This document shows positions 53,901 through 61,760 of a stretch of 64,000 nt of DNA, piece by piece (position 1 is the stretch's first letter; the number at the start of each line of letters is the position of its first letter). A model generated the notes under the pieces. It saw only the letters and a list, made by a program, of their open reading frames with translations. It was not told the origin of the DNA and ran no database searches. The position numbers and the translations under genes were made by a program. Origin of the DNA: Labilibaculum manganireducens (GTDB lineage: Bacteria > Bacteroidota > Bacteroidia > Bacteroidales > Marinifilaceae); contig NZ_MVDE01000023.1 of the NCBI RefSeq assembly GCF_002843385.1, forward strand, positions 1 through 64,000. Reading direction: 5' to 3'.

Positions 53901-54633
53901 CTTTAAGCGAAATTACAGTGTTAATGTCTTTGGTTTGAAAGAAATCTGCTTTATCATGAGTAACAGGAGCAAACTGTTCCATTTTAGGTCCTTCTAAAAA
54001 GGCACAATTGTCTTTGTAGGCAGATACAATTCTGTTGTGATTTAATTGGGAAGTTTTTTTAATTAATTGGAAAAGTGAAGATTCTTTTTCCTCACCATCA
54101 ATAACAAACACTCCGTTAAAAATTTTGTGACGACAGTGCTCCGAATTAACCTGAGAGAAACCAAACACTTCTGAATCAGTTAATTTTCTGCCTATTTTTT
54201 CTGAAACTCCATTTAAATAATCAACCTCTTCGCTGCTGAGAGCCAAACCTTCTTTTTGGTTGTATGCAGTAATGTTTTCAATATTTATAATTGGTTCCGG
54301 TTGCTTTTCAATGGTGTAGATGTCTTGACCAATTTTTTTATAAGAAGCTTGCAGCATAGGATCGTATGCTGCTTTTTCGTTTTCCGCTTTATGAAATTCT
54401 TCAATGCGCAAAATTCCTGAAATTCCCATGTTTTGGGTGATTTCAACAGCATTAGTACTCCAAGGAGTAATCATTTCCTTTCTTGGGCCAATAAAAAATC
54501 CCTCTATCTCATCTTCTTGAATTTTTTCGGCATCTCCGAATAGCCAGGAAAGCTTTTCAAAATCCAATACATTCAATTGGTTAGTTGTCTGAACAACAAA
54601 GTGTACTTCGTCTTTTTTGAAGAATAGTATCAT
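50944..54633 (-). CDS. purL: Phosphoribosylformylglycinamidine synthase, large single-chain type
   Basis: Converts FGAR and glutamine to FGAM in purine synthesis. The 1229 residues match the long proteobacterial-type enzyme with fused domains. The FGAM synthase core has [92 protein letters not shown] and [23 protein letters not shown]. The C-terminal class I glutaminase from about residue 970 has [42 protein letters not shown] with the nucleophile Cys, and the His/Glu pair near the end ([11 protein letters not shown]). Promoter and terminator both visible, so it is monocistronic. Confidence 0.97.
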   Translation of the reverse strand: [1229 protein letters not shown]

Positions 54634-54686
54634 CTTAGAGTCTGCTTATGAAATTTATAATAATGGTTGAAACCTGTTTCAAAATG

Positions 54687-54710
54687 CAAATATAGGTAAA
54701 AGACTTTACA
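54687..54710 (-). promoter_or_regulatory. purL promoter with adjacent dyad
   Basis: TATATTTG on the minus strand (54687-54694) matches the -7 consensus, about 54 nt before the ATG. Just upstream is GTAAA-AGAC-TTTAC (54697-54710), a perfect 5-bp dyad that could be a regulator site. No regulator is suggested by context. Confidence 0.5.
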
Positions 54711-55103
54711 CAATGTAACAAAAGGATCCTCTAAGCTTGTAGAATTGCTCTTTGCCCTTGAATGCAAAAAAAGTATGAAATGAGAATTGTGTCAAGCAAC
54801 AGTTGTGGACGTGGTTTTTTGTACGGGTTAACTAAAAAAATCATGAAATATATTTGTGTCCGGATATGTTGAGGAATAGTAAAATATATTTCTGTTTTAT
54901 CGGAAAAGAGATTTTCTTTGATCTCGCAAATGCAGGAAGTGTTATGTGAGTTCATTAATTATGCAAAGGTTTGCATGAAGTGATTTCTAAATAAGAATTT
55001 AAGAAAGTAGTTTTTTTGTTATTTGTTTGATTATTAGGAGGAAAGTGAGAACTTGCAGTTTTTAATACATGTTGAAAAACAACTTTTATAATGTTACAGA
55101 TCA
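54711..55103. other. Divergent gap between purL and mce
   Basis: No gene seen. A perfect dyad ATGCAAA-GG-TTTGCAT lies at 54961-54976, about 200 nt before mce. A short open frame on the minus strand in this gap has no family features. Confidence 0.35.
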
Positions 55104-55134
55104 TTGATTACCGTTTTTCAAATCGATATTTTTG
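55104..55134 (+). promoter_or_regulatory. Promoter of the mce-mmd operon
   Basis: TTG 55104-55106 and TATTTTTG 55127-55134 are spaced by exactly 20 nt. Leader to ATG 55163 is about 22 nt. Confidence 0.72.
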
Positions 55135-55162
55135 TAACCTTATAATTTAAAATATATCTATA

Positions 55163-55567
55163 ATGAAACCATCCCATATTGAACATATCGGTATAGCCGT
55201 AAAAAGTTTAGAAGAAGCAATTCCATTCTACGAAAAGGTATTAGGATTAGAATGTTATGCAGTTGAAGAGGTAGTTGATCAGAAGGTTAAAACAGCTTTT
55301 TTCAAAGTTGGAGATACCAAAATTGAGTTGTTGGAATCAACAGATCCTGAAGGTCCGATAGGTAAGTTTGTTGCGAAAACAGGTGGAGGAATGCATCACA
55401 TGGCATTCGCAGTAGAAGATGTTCAGCAAGCATTAACTGAAGTTCAGGAAGCTGGTTGTGAAGTAATCGATAAAACACCCCGTAATGGTGCAGAAGGTTT
55501 AAAAATTGGATTTTTACATCCAAAATCAACTCAGCGTGTGCTGACTGAAATTTGTGGCAATAAATAA
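55163..55567 (+). CDS. mce: Methylmalonyl-CoA epimerase
   Basis: Interconverts R- and S-methylmalonyl-CoA. The 134 residues form a vicinal-oxygen-chelate fold with two beta-alpha-beta3 modules. IEHIGIAVKSLEEAIPFYEKVLGLE contains the first His ligand, KVGDTKIELLESTDPEGPIGKFV the Glu ligand region, and GMHHMAFAVEDVQQAL the second His; FLHPKSTQRVLTEI ends the site with the last Glu. It leads the methylmalonyl-CoA decarboxylase operon, 35 nt before mmdA, so it supplies the stereoisomer that the decarboxylase needs. Confidence 0.95.
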   Translation: MKPSHIEHIGIAVKSLEEAIPFYEKVLGLECYAVEEVVDQKVKTAFFKVGDTKIELLESTDPEGPIGKFVAKTGGGMHHMAFAVEDVQQALTEVQEAGCEVIDKTPRNGAEGLKIGFLHPKSTQRVLTEICGNK

Positions 55568-55602
55568 GGAATACTCAATAAATAATAATAACTCAATTAG
55601 TT

Positions 55603-57159
55603 ATGGCTAGTCAGGATAAAATTAAAAAGTTAATTGATTTAAGAGCAGAGGCTAAGCTTGGTGGAGGTGTGAAAAGAATAGAATCTCAACACAAGAAAGG
55701 CAAGTTTACAGCTCGTGAAAGAATCGATATGCTTCTTGATGAAGGAAGTTTCGAGGAATTTGACATGTTTGTATCGCACCGTTGTACTAACTTCGGTATG
55801 GAGAAAACGAAATTTTTAGGCGATGGTGTTGTTACCGGTCAGGGAACAATCGACGGACGTTTGGTATTCGTATTCTCTCAGGATTTTACTGTTTTTGGCG
55901 GATCGTTATCTGAAACTTTTGCACAGAAAATTTGTAAAATCATGGATATGGCAATGAAAATGGGTGCACCGGTTGTGGGTCTTAATGATTCAGGAGGAGC
56001 TCGTATTCAGGAAGGTGTAACTGCTTTGGCAGGTTATGCTGAGATTTTCCAGAGAAATATTATGGCTTCTGGTGTAATTCCTCAGATTTCAGCAATTTTC
56101 GGTCCTTGTGCGGGTGGTGCTGTTTATTCTCCGGCTCTTACCGATTTTATCATGATGACAGAAGAAAAGTCATACATGTTCGTTACTGGTCCTAAGGTTG
56201 TTAAGACAGTTACCGGTGAAGATATTTCTGTTGAAGATTTGGGAGGTGCCAAAATGCATGCAAGCAAATCAGGTGTATCTCACTTCATGGTAGAAGACGA
56301 AGAAGAAGGTATCATGATTGTACGTAAGTTGTTATCTTACATGCCGTCAAATAACTTGGAAGAAGCTCCAATTACAGCTTGTTCAGATCCTATTGATAGA
56401 ATGGATGATGTTCTTAATGAAATCATTCCTGCAAATCCAAACATGCCTTATGACATGAAGGATGTAATTTATACGATTGCTGATGATGCTGAATTTCTTG
56501 AAGTTCACCGTCATTATGCAAAGAATATTATTGTAGGTTTTACTCGTATGGGTGGAATGTCTGTAGGTGTTGTTGCCAATCAGCCTAGTTTCCTTGCTGG
56601 AGTACTTGATATTGAGTCTTCAAGAAAAGCGGCCAGATTCATTCGTTTCTGCGACTGTTTTAATATTCCAATTTTAACCTTGGTTGACGTTCCTGGTTTC
56701 TTGCCTGGATCAAGTCAGGAATTTGGTGGTATCATTACTCATGGTGCGAAATTAATGTTCGCTTATGGTGAGGCTACAGTTCCAAAAGTAACTATTACTC
56801 TAAGAAAATCTTACGGTGGTGCTCATGATGTAATGTCTTGTAAGCAACTTCGTGGTGATTTGAATTATGCATGGCCTACAGCTGAAATTGCTGTTATGGG
56901 TGCAAAAGGTGCAATCGAAGTACTTCACGGAAGAAAAATGGCTGAATTGTCGGATGATGAAAAAGTAAAATTCATCGCAGATACTGAGCTTGAGTACAAC
57001 GAGGCATTTGCAAATCCATACAATGCAGCGTCATATGGTTATATCGATGATGTAATTGAGCCACGTAATACACGTTTCAGAGTGATTCGCGCATTCCAGT
57101 CTCTTCAGACTAAGAAGCAAATGAATCCACCTAAAAAACATTCTAATATTCCATTATAA
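55603..57159 (+). CDS. mmdA: Methylmalonyl-CoA decarboxylase alpha subunit (carboxyltransferase)
   Basis: Carboxyltransferase that takes CO2 from methylmalonyl-CoA onto biotin. The 518 residues contain [129 protein letters not shown] and the C-terminus [11 protein letters not shown]. It is a close paralogue of pccB at 27286. Here it is followed by oadG, a biotin carrier and an OadB-type Na+ pump rather than by a biotin carboxylase, so the decarboxylating, Na+-exporting complex is the likely role. Confidence 0.93.
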   Translation: MASQDKIKKLIDLRAEAKLGGGVKRIESQHKKGKFTARERIDMLLDEGSFEEFDMFVSHRCTNFGMEKTKFLGDGVVTGQGTIDGRLVFVFSQDFTVFGGSLSETFAQKICKIMDMAMKMGAPVVGLNDSGGARIQEGVTALAGYAEIFQRNIMASGVIPQISAIFGPCAGGAVYSPALTDFIMMTEEKSYMFVTGPKVVKTVTGEDISVEDLGGAKMHASKSGVSHFMVEDEEEGIMIVRKLLSYMPSNNLEEAPITACSDPIDRMDDVLNEIIPANPNMPYDMKDVIYTIADDAEFLEVHRHYAKNIIVGFTRMGGMSVGVVANQPSFLAGVLDIESSRKAARFIRFCDCFNIPILTLVDVPGFLPGSSQEFGGIITHGAKLMFAYGEATVPKVTITLRKSYGGAHDVMSCKQLRGDLNYAWPTAEIAVMGAKGAIEVLHGRKMAELSDDEKVKFIADTELEYNEAFANPYNAASYGYIDDVIEPRNTRFRVIRAFQSLQTKKQMNPPKKHSNIPL

Positions 57160-57171
57160 AAAAAACGTTCT

Positions 57172-57522
57172 ATGTTAATGAATATTTTATCTATAGGAAG
57201 TCAAGGTGGATGGACTGTTGCTATTGTAGGTTATTCCATTGTATTTGTTGCATTGGTACTACTGGTAATTGTTTTTGTCAATTTGCCGAAACTCTTACAC
57301 CTTAACTTAAGAAAAAAGTTGGTGAGAGAAGGTCGATCTGGCTCTGAAACTGATGATTTAAACATCGAGGGAGGTGTTAATGCAGCTATTGCAATGGCCT
57401 TGCACATGCACTTTAACCAGAATCACGATGATGAAAGCAATATCATTACAATTAAAAAAGTTACTAAGAATTATTCTCCATGGAGTTCTAAGATTTATGG
57501 AGTAATGAATCAACCAAGATAA
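57172..57522 (+). CDS. OadG-like gamma/delta subunit of the Na+-pumping decarboxylase
   Basis: A 116-residue membrane anchor of the OadG/MmdD family. One membrane helix, WTVAIVGYSIVFVALVLLVIVFVNLPKLL, near residues 14-42 is followed by a cytoplasmic tail rich in His, Asn and charged residues, and WSSKIYGVMNQPR at the end. In the complex this subunit holds alpha and beta together. It starts 12 nt after mmdA and ends 5 nt before the biotin carrier gene. Confidence 0.85.
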   Translation: MLMNILSIGSQGGWTVAIVGYSIVFVALVLLVIVFVNLPKLLHLNLRKKLVREGRSGSETDDLNIEGGVNAAIAMALHMHFNQNHDDESNIITIKKVTKNYSPWSSKIYGVMNQPR

Positions 57523-57527
57523 GCAAA

Positions 57528-57950
57528 ATGAAGAAGTTCAAATTTACAATACGTGGGCAGGAATACGATGTTGAAATCAAGGATTTTGAAGGATCGAATG
57601 CCAAAATTGAAGTGAACGGAACGAGTTATGATGTGGATGTGCATGTTGCAGATAAATCATCAAAAACTCCTAGATTGGTTCGCAAGCCGGTGGTTAATAA
57701 GCCAGGCGAAGGTAGTATCAAGAAAAGTGGAGGCGGAGCTTCAACAGTAAAGGCACCACTTCCGGGTAGTATTATTAAAATTAACATTGCAGTTGGTGAT
57801 TCTATCAATCCGGGAGATACTCTTTTGGTGATGGAGGCAATGAAAATGGAAAATAATGTGTTAGCCGAAAAAGGAGGAACCGTTAAAGCCATAAAGGTTG
57901 CAGTTGGCGATAGCGTACTTCAGGATGACGTACTAATTGAAATAGCATAA
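57528..57950 (+). CDS. mmdC: Biotin carrier subunit of the decarboxylase
   Basis: A 140-residue protein. An N-terminal domain KKFKFTIRGQEYDVEIKDFEGSNAKIEVNGTSYDVDVH is followed by a Pro/Gly/Lys linker (KPVVNKPGEGSIKKSGGGAS). The biotinyl domain is VKAPLPGSIIKINIAVGDSINPGDTLLVMEAMKMENNVLAEKGGTVKAIKVAVGDSVLQDDVLIEIA with biotin-Lys in EAMKMEN. It shuttles CO2 from MmdA to the membrane beta subunit. This arrangement is typical of MmdC/GcdC. Followed 31 nt later by oadB. Confidence 0.92.
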   Translation: MKKFKFTIRGQEYDVEIKDFEGSNAKIEVNGTSYDVDVHVADKSSKTPRLVRKPVVNKPGEGSIKKSGGGASTVKAPLPGSIIKINIAVGDSINPGDTLLVMEAMKMENNVLAEKGGTVKAIKVAVGDSVLQDDVLIEIA

Positions 57951-57981
57951 CATCTCAAGAATAAAAGGCAAAAACTATATA

Positions 57982-59616
57982 ATGAGAAAACTTTATTCAT
58001 TGGTATTCTCAATGATTTTGGTAATGGGGTTAGCTTTTAACTCCATTGCTCAAAAATCATCGGATACCGCAGAAAAATTAACAACGGGAAAATGGGTTAA
58101 CCATGAAGATGGTTATATTCCTAACCCGGTTGGAAATTCCGATATTACTGTAAAAAGATATAAAATTTTCGAATTCAAAAGTGATAAAACATTTATCATG
58201 GATTCGGTAAAGCAGCGTTTTACTGGTAAGTGGAAAGCAGAAGGGGAAAATGTTATAATGACGTTTAATCCACAAACTGTAACACACTTGCAAAAAAATA
58301 TTGATCCGAACTCTAATTCGAATAGTTATCTTACAACTTCAGAAATTCTAAATCTTGGTTCGCGTATAGCCAAAGTAGATGGTGATTTTCTTAGGTTTGC
58401 CAACTCTAGTCTTGATTGTGAAAATAATTCAGGCGCGGTAGTTGGATTAAAGAATTTTTATGAATTTACCGGTTTTGCGAATGTTACCGGTGGTAACTTA
58501 TTGATGGTATTGATCGGCTTGTTTTTTATCTTTTTAGCCATTAAATACGATTACGAGCCTCTATTGCTGATTCCAATCGGAATGGGTGTTATTATTGGTA
58601 ATATTCCAATGTTTCAGGCTGTAGATTTTAATTTGAAATTAGGAATTTATGAGCCCGGATCAGTAATGAATATTCTGTATTCAGGGGTGGTGAGTGGTTG
58701 GTATCCTCCACTAATATTCCTTGGTATTGGTGCAATGACTGACTTTTCATCGCTAATTAGCAATCCAAGATTGATGATTTTGGGTGCAGCTGCGCAAATT
58801 GGTATTTTCGTTACCTTTTTGGGAGCTCTTTGGTTGGGCTTCGCTCCGCCGGAGGCTGGAGCAATAGGAATTATTGGTGGTGCCGATGGACCTACAGCAA
58901 TTTTCCTGTCATCGAAACTGGCAAATGGAATGAATGTGATGGCGAATGGAGAAACTGTTAAAAATCTAATTGGACCTATCGCAATTGCAGCTTATTCATA
59001 TATGGCTTTGGTTCCGGTAATTCAACCTCCGATTATCAACTTGTTAACAACTAAGAAAGAGAGAAAAATTAAGATGAAGCCACCACGTGCGGTAAGTCGT
59101 CTTGAGAAAATAATTTTTCCTATCATTGGATTGTTGTTAACTGCATTTATTTCTCCAACAGCATTGCCTCTTTTGGGTATGTTATTCTTTGGTAACTTAC
59201 TAAAAGAATCAACTGTAACCAATCGTTTGGCTGATACGGCAAGTAATGCGTTAATTAACACAATTACAATTTTATTGGGAGTTACTGTTGGTGCATCTAC
59301 ACAGGCTGATGTTTTCTTAACTAAAGATTCGATCTTAATTTTCGGATTGGGTGCAGCTTCATTTATTGTGGCTACAGCTGGAGGTGTAATTTTTGGTAAA
59401 ATTATGAATTGGCTTTCTCCAAAAGATCGTCCGATTAACCCAATGATTGGAGCGGCAGGAGTATCGGCAGTGCCGGATAGTGCTCGTGTTGTTCAAACAA
59501 TGGGGTTACAAAATGATCCAACCAATCACTTGTTGATGCATGCAATGGCACCTAATGTTTCCGGTGTTATTGGCTCGGCAGTGGCCGCTGGTATTTTATT
59601 GAGTTTCTTGATGTAA
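57982..59616 (+). CDS. oadB: Na+-pumping decarboxylase beta subunit with an extra exported N-terminal domain
   Basis: Membrane subunit that decarboxylates carboxybiotin and exports Na+. The canonical OadB/MmdB part is residues of about 160-544: ANVTGGNLLMVLIGLFFIFLAIKYDYEPLLLIPIGMGVIIGNIP, GIYEPGSVMNILYSGVVSGWYPPLIFLGIGAMTDFSSLISNP, GGADGPTAIFLSSKLA with the essential Asp, and GVSAVPDSARVVQTMG. The first 160 residues are unusual for the family. They form a signal peptide MRKLYSLVFSMILVMGLAFNSIAQ and a lipocalin-like beta domain with TGKWVNHEDG and FEFKSDKTFIMDSVKQRFTGKWKAEGENVIM. The family is usually 370-440 residues. The fusion is in one open frame. Last gene before the terminator. Confidence 0.92.
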   Translation: MRKLYSLVFSMILVMGLAFNSIAQKSSDTAEKLTTGKWVNHEDGYIPNPVGNSDITVKRYKIFEFKSDKTFIMDSVKQRFTGKWKAEGENVIMTFNPQTVTHLQKNIDPNSNSNSYLTTSEILNLGSRIAKVDGDFLRFANSSLDCENNSGAVVGLKNFYEFTGFANVTGGNLLMVLIGLFFIFLAIKYDYEPLLLIPIGMGVIIGNIPMFQAVDFNLKLGIYEPGSVMNILYSGVVSGWYPPLIFLGIGAMTDFSSLISNPRLMILGAAAQIGIFVTFLGALWLGFAPPEAGAIGIIGGADGPTAIFLSSKLANGMNVMANGETVKNLIGPIAIAAYSYMALVPVIQPPIINLLTTKKERKIKMKPPRAVSRLEKIIFPIIGLLLTAFISPTALPLLGMLFFGNLLKESTVTNRLADTASNALINTITILLGVTVGASTQADVFLTKDSILIFGLGAASFIVATAGGVIFGKIMNWLSPKDRPINPMIGAAGVSAVPDSARVVQTMGLQNDPTNHLLMHAMAPNVSGVIGSAVAAGILLSFLM

Positions 59617-59638
59617 TAAACATCAATATAGATATTGT

Positions 59639-59670
59639 AAAGGGTTGTCGGTTTCGACAACCCTTTTTTT
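59639..59670 (+). terminator. oadB terminator and group II intron target
   Basis: An 11-bp stem AAGGGTTGTCG/CGACAACCCTT with loop GTTT, then seven T. The group IIC intron starts three nt after the T-run, as is typical for this intron class. Confidence 0.92.
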
Positions 59671-59673
59671 GTT

Positions 59674-61586
59674 GTGTGCCGTGCATGGCGAATAACTAGA
59701 CGGTGGAAGTCCGTTATGGGGGCTTGTAGCTGCCAACCATTAGTCAAGAGCAAGGGTGTCCATCGCGAGGTGGAATCTGAAGGAAGCTGGCGGCAAATTT
59801 CCGGCCCGAGGAACACGAATATCATCAGGCATATCCAGTGGGATGAGTTTGCAACACAAAACGAAGTCCAAAAACTACACAGACACTGGAGTGTAAATGA
59901 TGCGGGTATATGGAATGAAAGTTATTAGTCTTACCACGGGAGGTCTCACAGACGTGCTGAAACGGAAGTATGATGCGCGGTTGAAATAAGATTTGTTGTG
60001 AGAAGTCAGCCGAGGTCATAGTACTGGATTAATCGATTGGATCCGGGAAGGACAGAACCTTAAGAAGTGAAAGTAAATGAATGTTACCGAGAGAAGGAAA
60101 GAAAGCAGAAAATATCGAAAGATACCTACCAGCAAAAAGATAGGGCGGAACCCGAAGGATATGCAGGAGGGCAGACTTTCATGAGGATGACTGAAAACAA
60201 CATCACTAATGCCGACAATTCGAAATATGGATTACTCGAGTGTATCCTTTCCCCGCAGAACTTAAATGCAGCCTTTAAACGGGTAAAGAGCAATAAAGGA
60301 AGTGGTGGTATAGACAAGATGGAAGTCGAATCTCTCGGAGATTATCTGATCTGCCATAAGGACTCATTAATTCAATCCATATTGGACGGTAAATACCGTC
60401 CCAATCCTGTCCGAAGGGTAGATATCCCTAAGGACAACGGTCAAAAGAGATCGCTAGGTATCCCCACAGTAGTTGATCGTGTCGTTCAACAGGCTATCGC
60501 ACAGGTTTTGTCACCTATTTACGAGAAGCAGTTCTCTACAAACAGTTATGGGTTTAGACCCAAACGTAGTGCACATCAGGCCTTGATTAAGTGTAAAGAA
60601 CATATCACTAATGGTTATAAATATGCCATAGATATGGATCTTGAAAAGTTCTTCGATACGGTAAATCAGAGCAAACTGATTGAGATTTTATCAAGAACAG
60701 TAAAAGATGGACGAGTTGTCTCACTTATACACAGATATCAAAAAGCAGGAGTTGTCGTACGCAACAAGTTTGAAGGATCGAAAATGGGCGTACCACAGGG
60801 CGTACCACAGGGCGGTCCATTAAGTCCCTTACTGAGCAATATCATGCTGAATGAGTTGGATAAAGAGCTTGTAAAACGAGGTCATAACTTTGTTCGTTAC
60901 GCTGATGATATGGTTATTTTATGCAAAAGCATCCGTAGTGCTAAGCGTACTATGGTTAATATCATCGCATATATTAAAGAACGATTGTTTCTGAAAGTAA
61001 ATAATGAAAAGACTAGTGTAGCCTATATCTCGAAAATCAAATTTTTGGGATACTCTTTCTATGTGAATAAAAAGAAGGGGCGATTACGATTACATCCCAA
61101 AAGTTTAGCCAAGATGAAAGAGAAAATTAGAACTCTCACATCAAGGAATAATGGATGGGGAGATGCAAAATGGAAATTAGAACTCAAGCAGTATATCACT
61201 GGTTGGTTAAACTATTTTAAATTGGCTGACATTAAGAGTCTTCTGTCTAAAATTGATGAGTGGTACCGCAGACGCTTACGGATGGTTATCTGGAAGCAAT
61301 GGAAACGTATCAGAAGTCGTGGACGGAATCTTATTAAGTTAGGTATTGCAAAATACAAAGCTTGGGAGTATGCAAATACACGGAAAGCTTATTGGAGAAC
61401 ATCCAATAGTCCCATTTTAAAAACGTCTATCACCAATGACCGTTTAAAGCAAGCTGGGTATATCTTTTTCTCGGATTATTATCGAAAAGTTAATGGCGTA
61501 AATTAAGGAACCGCCGTATACGAGAACCGTACGTACGGTGGTGTGGAAGGACGAAACGGGAACTAATCCCGTTTCTCCTATCCGAT
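59674..61586 (+). mobile_element. Group II intron, class C, with its maturase gene
   Basis: The 5' end is GTGTGCC at 59674, fitting GUGYG. About 390 nt of structured non-coding RNA precede the maturase frame. Domain V is at 61510-61542: ACCGCCGTA pairs with TACGGTGGT. The catalytic triad is CGC (61512-61514) with a central G-U pair and a 2-nt CG bulge (61532-61533). The distal helix has only four base pairs. CGC triad, short domain V and position directly behind a rho-independent terminator are class C features. Domain VI is the hairpin GAAACGGG/CCCGTTTC (61553-61575), with the 3' end placed at CCGAT, 61586. Boundaries are read by eye and may be off by a base or two. Confidence 0.88.
60067..61506 (+). 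CDS. ltrA: Group II intron reverse transcriptase/maturase
   Basis: Intron-encoded protein that folds the intron RNA for splicing and reverse transcribes it into new sites. Up to 479 residues. RT motifs: SNKGSGGIDKM, RRVDIPKDNGQKRSLGIPTVVDRVVQQAIAQVL (RT1-2), SYGFRPKRSAHQAL, YAIDMDLEKFFDTVN (RT3), GGPLSPLLSNIMLNELDKEL (RT4), FVRYADDMVILCKS with catalytic YADD near residue 278, and KTSVAYISKIKFLGYSF. Domain X and a GIIM-type C-terminus follow; there is no HNH endonuclease, as usual for class C. GVPQ is repeated (residues 241-248) from a 12-bp direct duplication. The true start may be a Met near 60181. Confidence 0.95.
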   Translation: MKVNECYREKERKQKISKDTYQQKDRAEPEGYAGGQTFMRMTENNITNADNSKYGLLECILSPQNLNAAFKRVKSNKGSGGIDKMEVESLGDYLICHKDSLIQSILDGKYRPNPVRRVDIPKDNGQKRSLGIPTVVDRVVQQAIAQVLSPIYEKQFSTNSYGFRPKRSAHQALIKCKEHITNGYKYAIDMDLEKFFDTVNQSKLIEILSRTVKDGRVVSLIHRYQKAGVVVRNKFEGSKMGVPQGVPQGGPLSPLLSNIMLNELDKELVKRGHNFVRYADDMVILCKSIRSAKRTMVNIIAYIKERLFLKVNNEKTSVAYISKIKFLGYSFYVNKKKGRLRLHPKSLAKMKEKIRTLTSRNNGWGDAKWKLELKQYITGWLNYFKLADIKSLLSKIDEWYRRRLRMVIWKQWKRIRSRGRNLIKLGIAKYKAWEYANTRKAYWRTSNSPILKTSITNDRLKQAGYIFFSDYYRKVNGVN

Positions 61587-61760
61587 TGTTCATGAACTTG
61601 AGTACTGTCATTTTTTTTTCACGTCTAAAATGTTATATTTAGATACATTAATTGATCAGATGTAAAATGGTAATAAAAGGAGTGGTGGGAACTGATTATT
61701 TAGGTTCTTGCTTCTCCTTTTTTTTCTTTGGAAATTTTGGCGATCTAAATCTCATTCATT
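61587..61760 (+). promoter_or_regulatory. Leader of the citrate lyase operon with terminator-like hairpin
   Basis: AAAAGGAG (61675-61682) pairs with CTCCTTTT (61714-61721), with inner GGAAC/GTTC pairing possible. It is followed by a T-run to 61725, 35 nt before the citDE ATG. Because no gene ends here, it may be an attenuator or a relic terminator cut off by the intron insertion. A clear -33/-7 promoter is not seen. Confidence 0.45.

Noticed and set aside
54731-54955. 74-residue minus-strand frame between purL and mce
   Set aside because: No family features, no promoter, and composition typical of non-coding AT-rich DNA.
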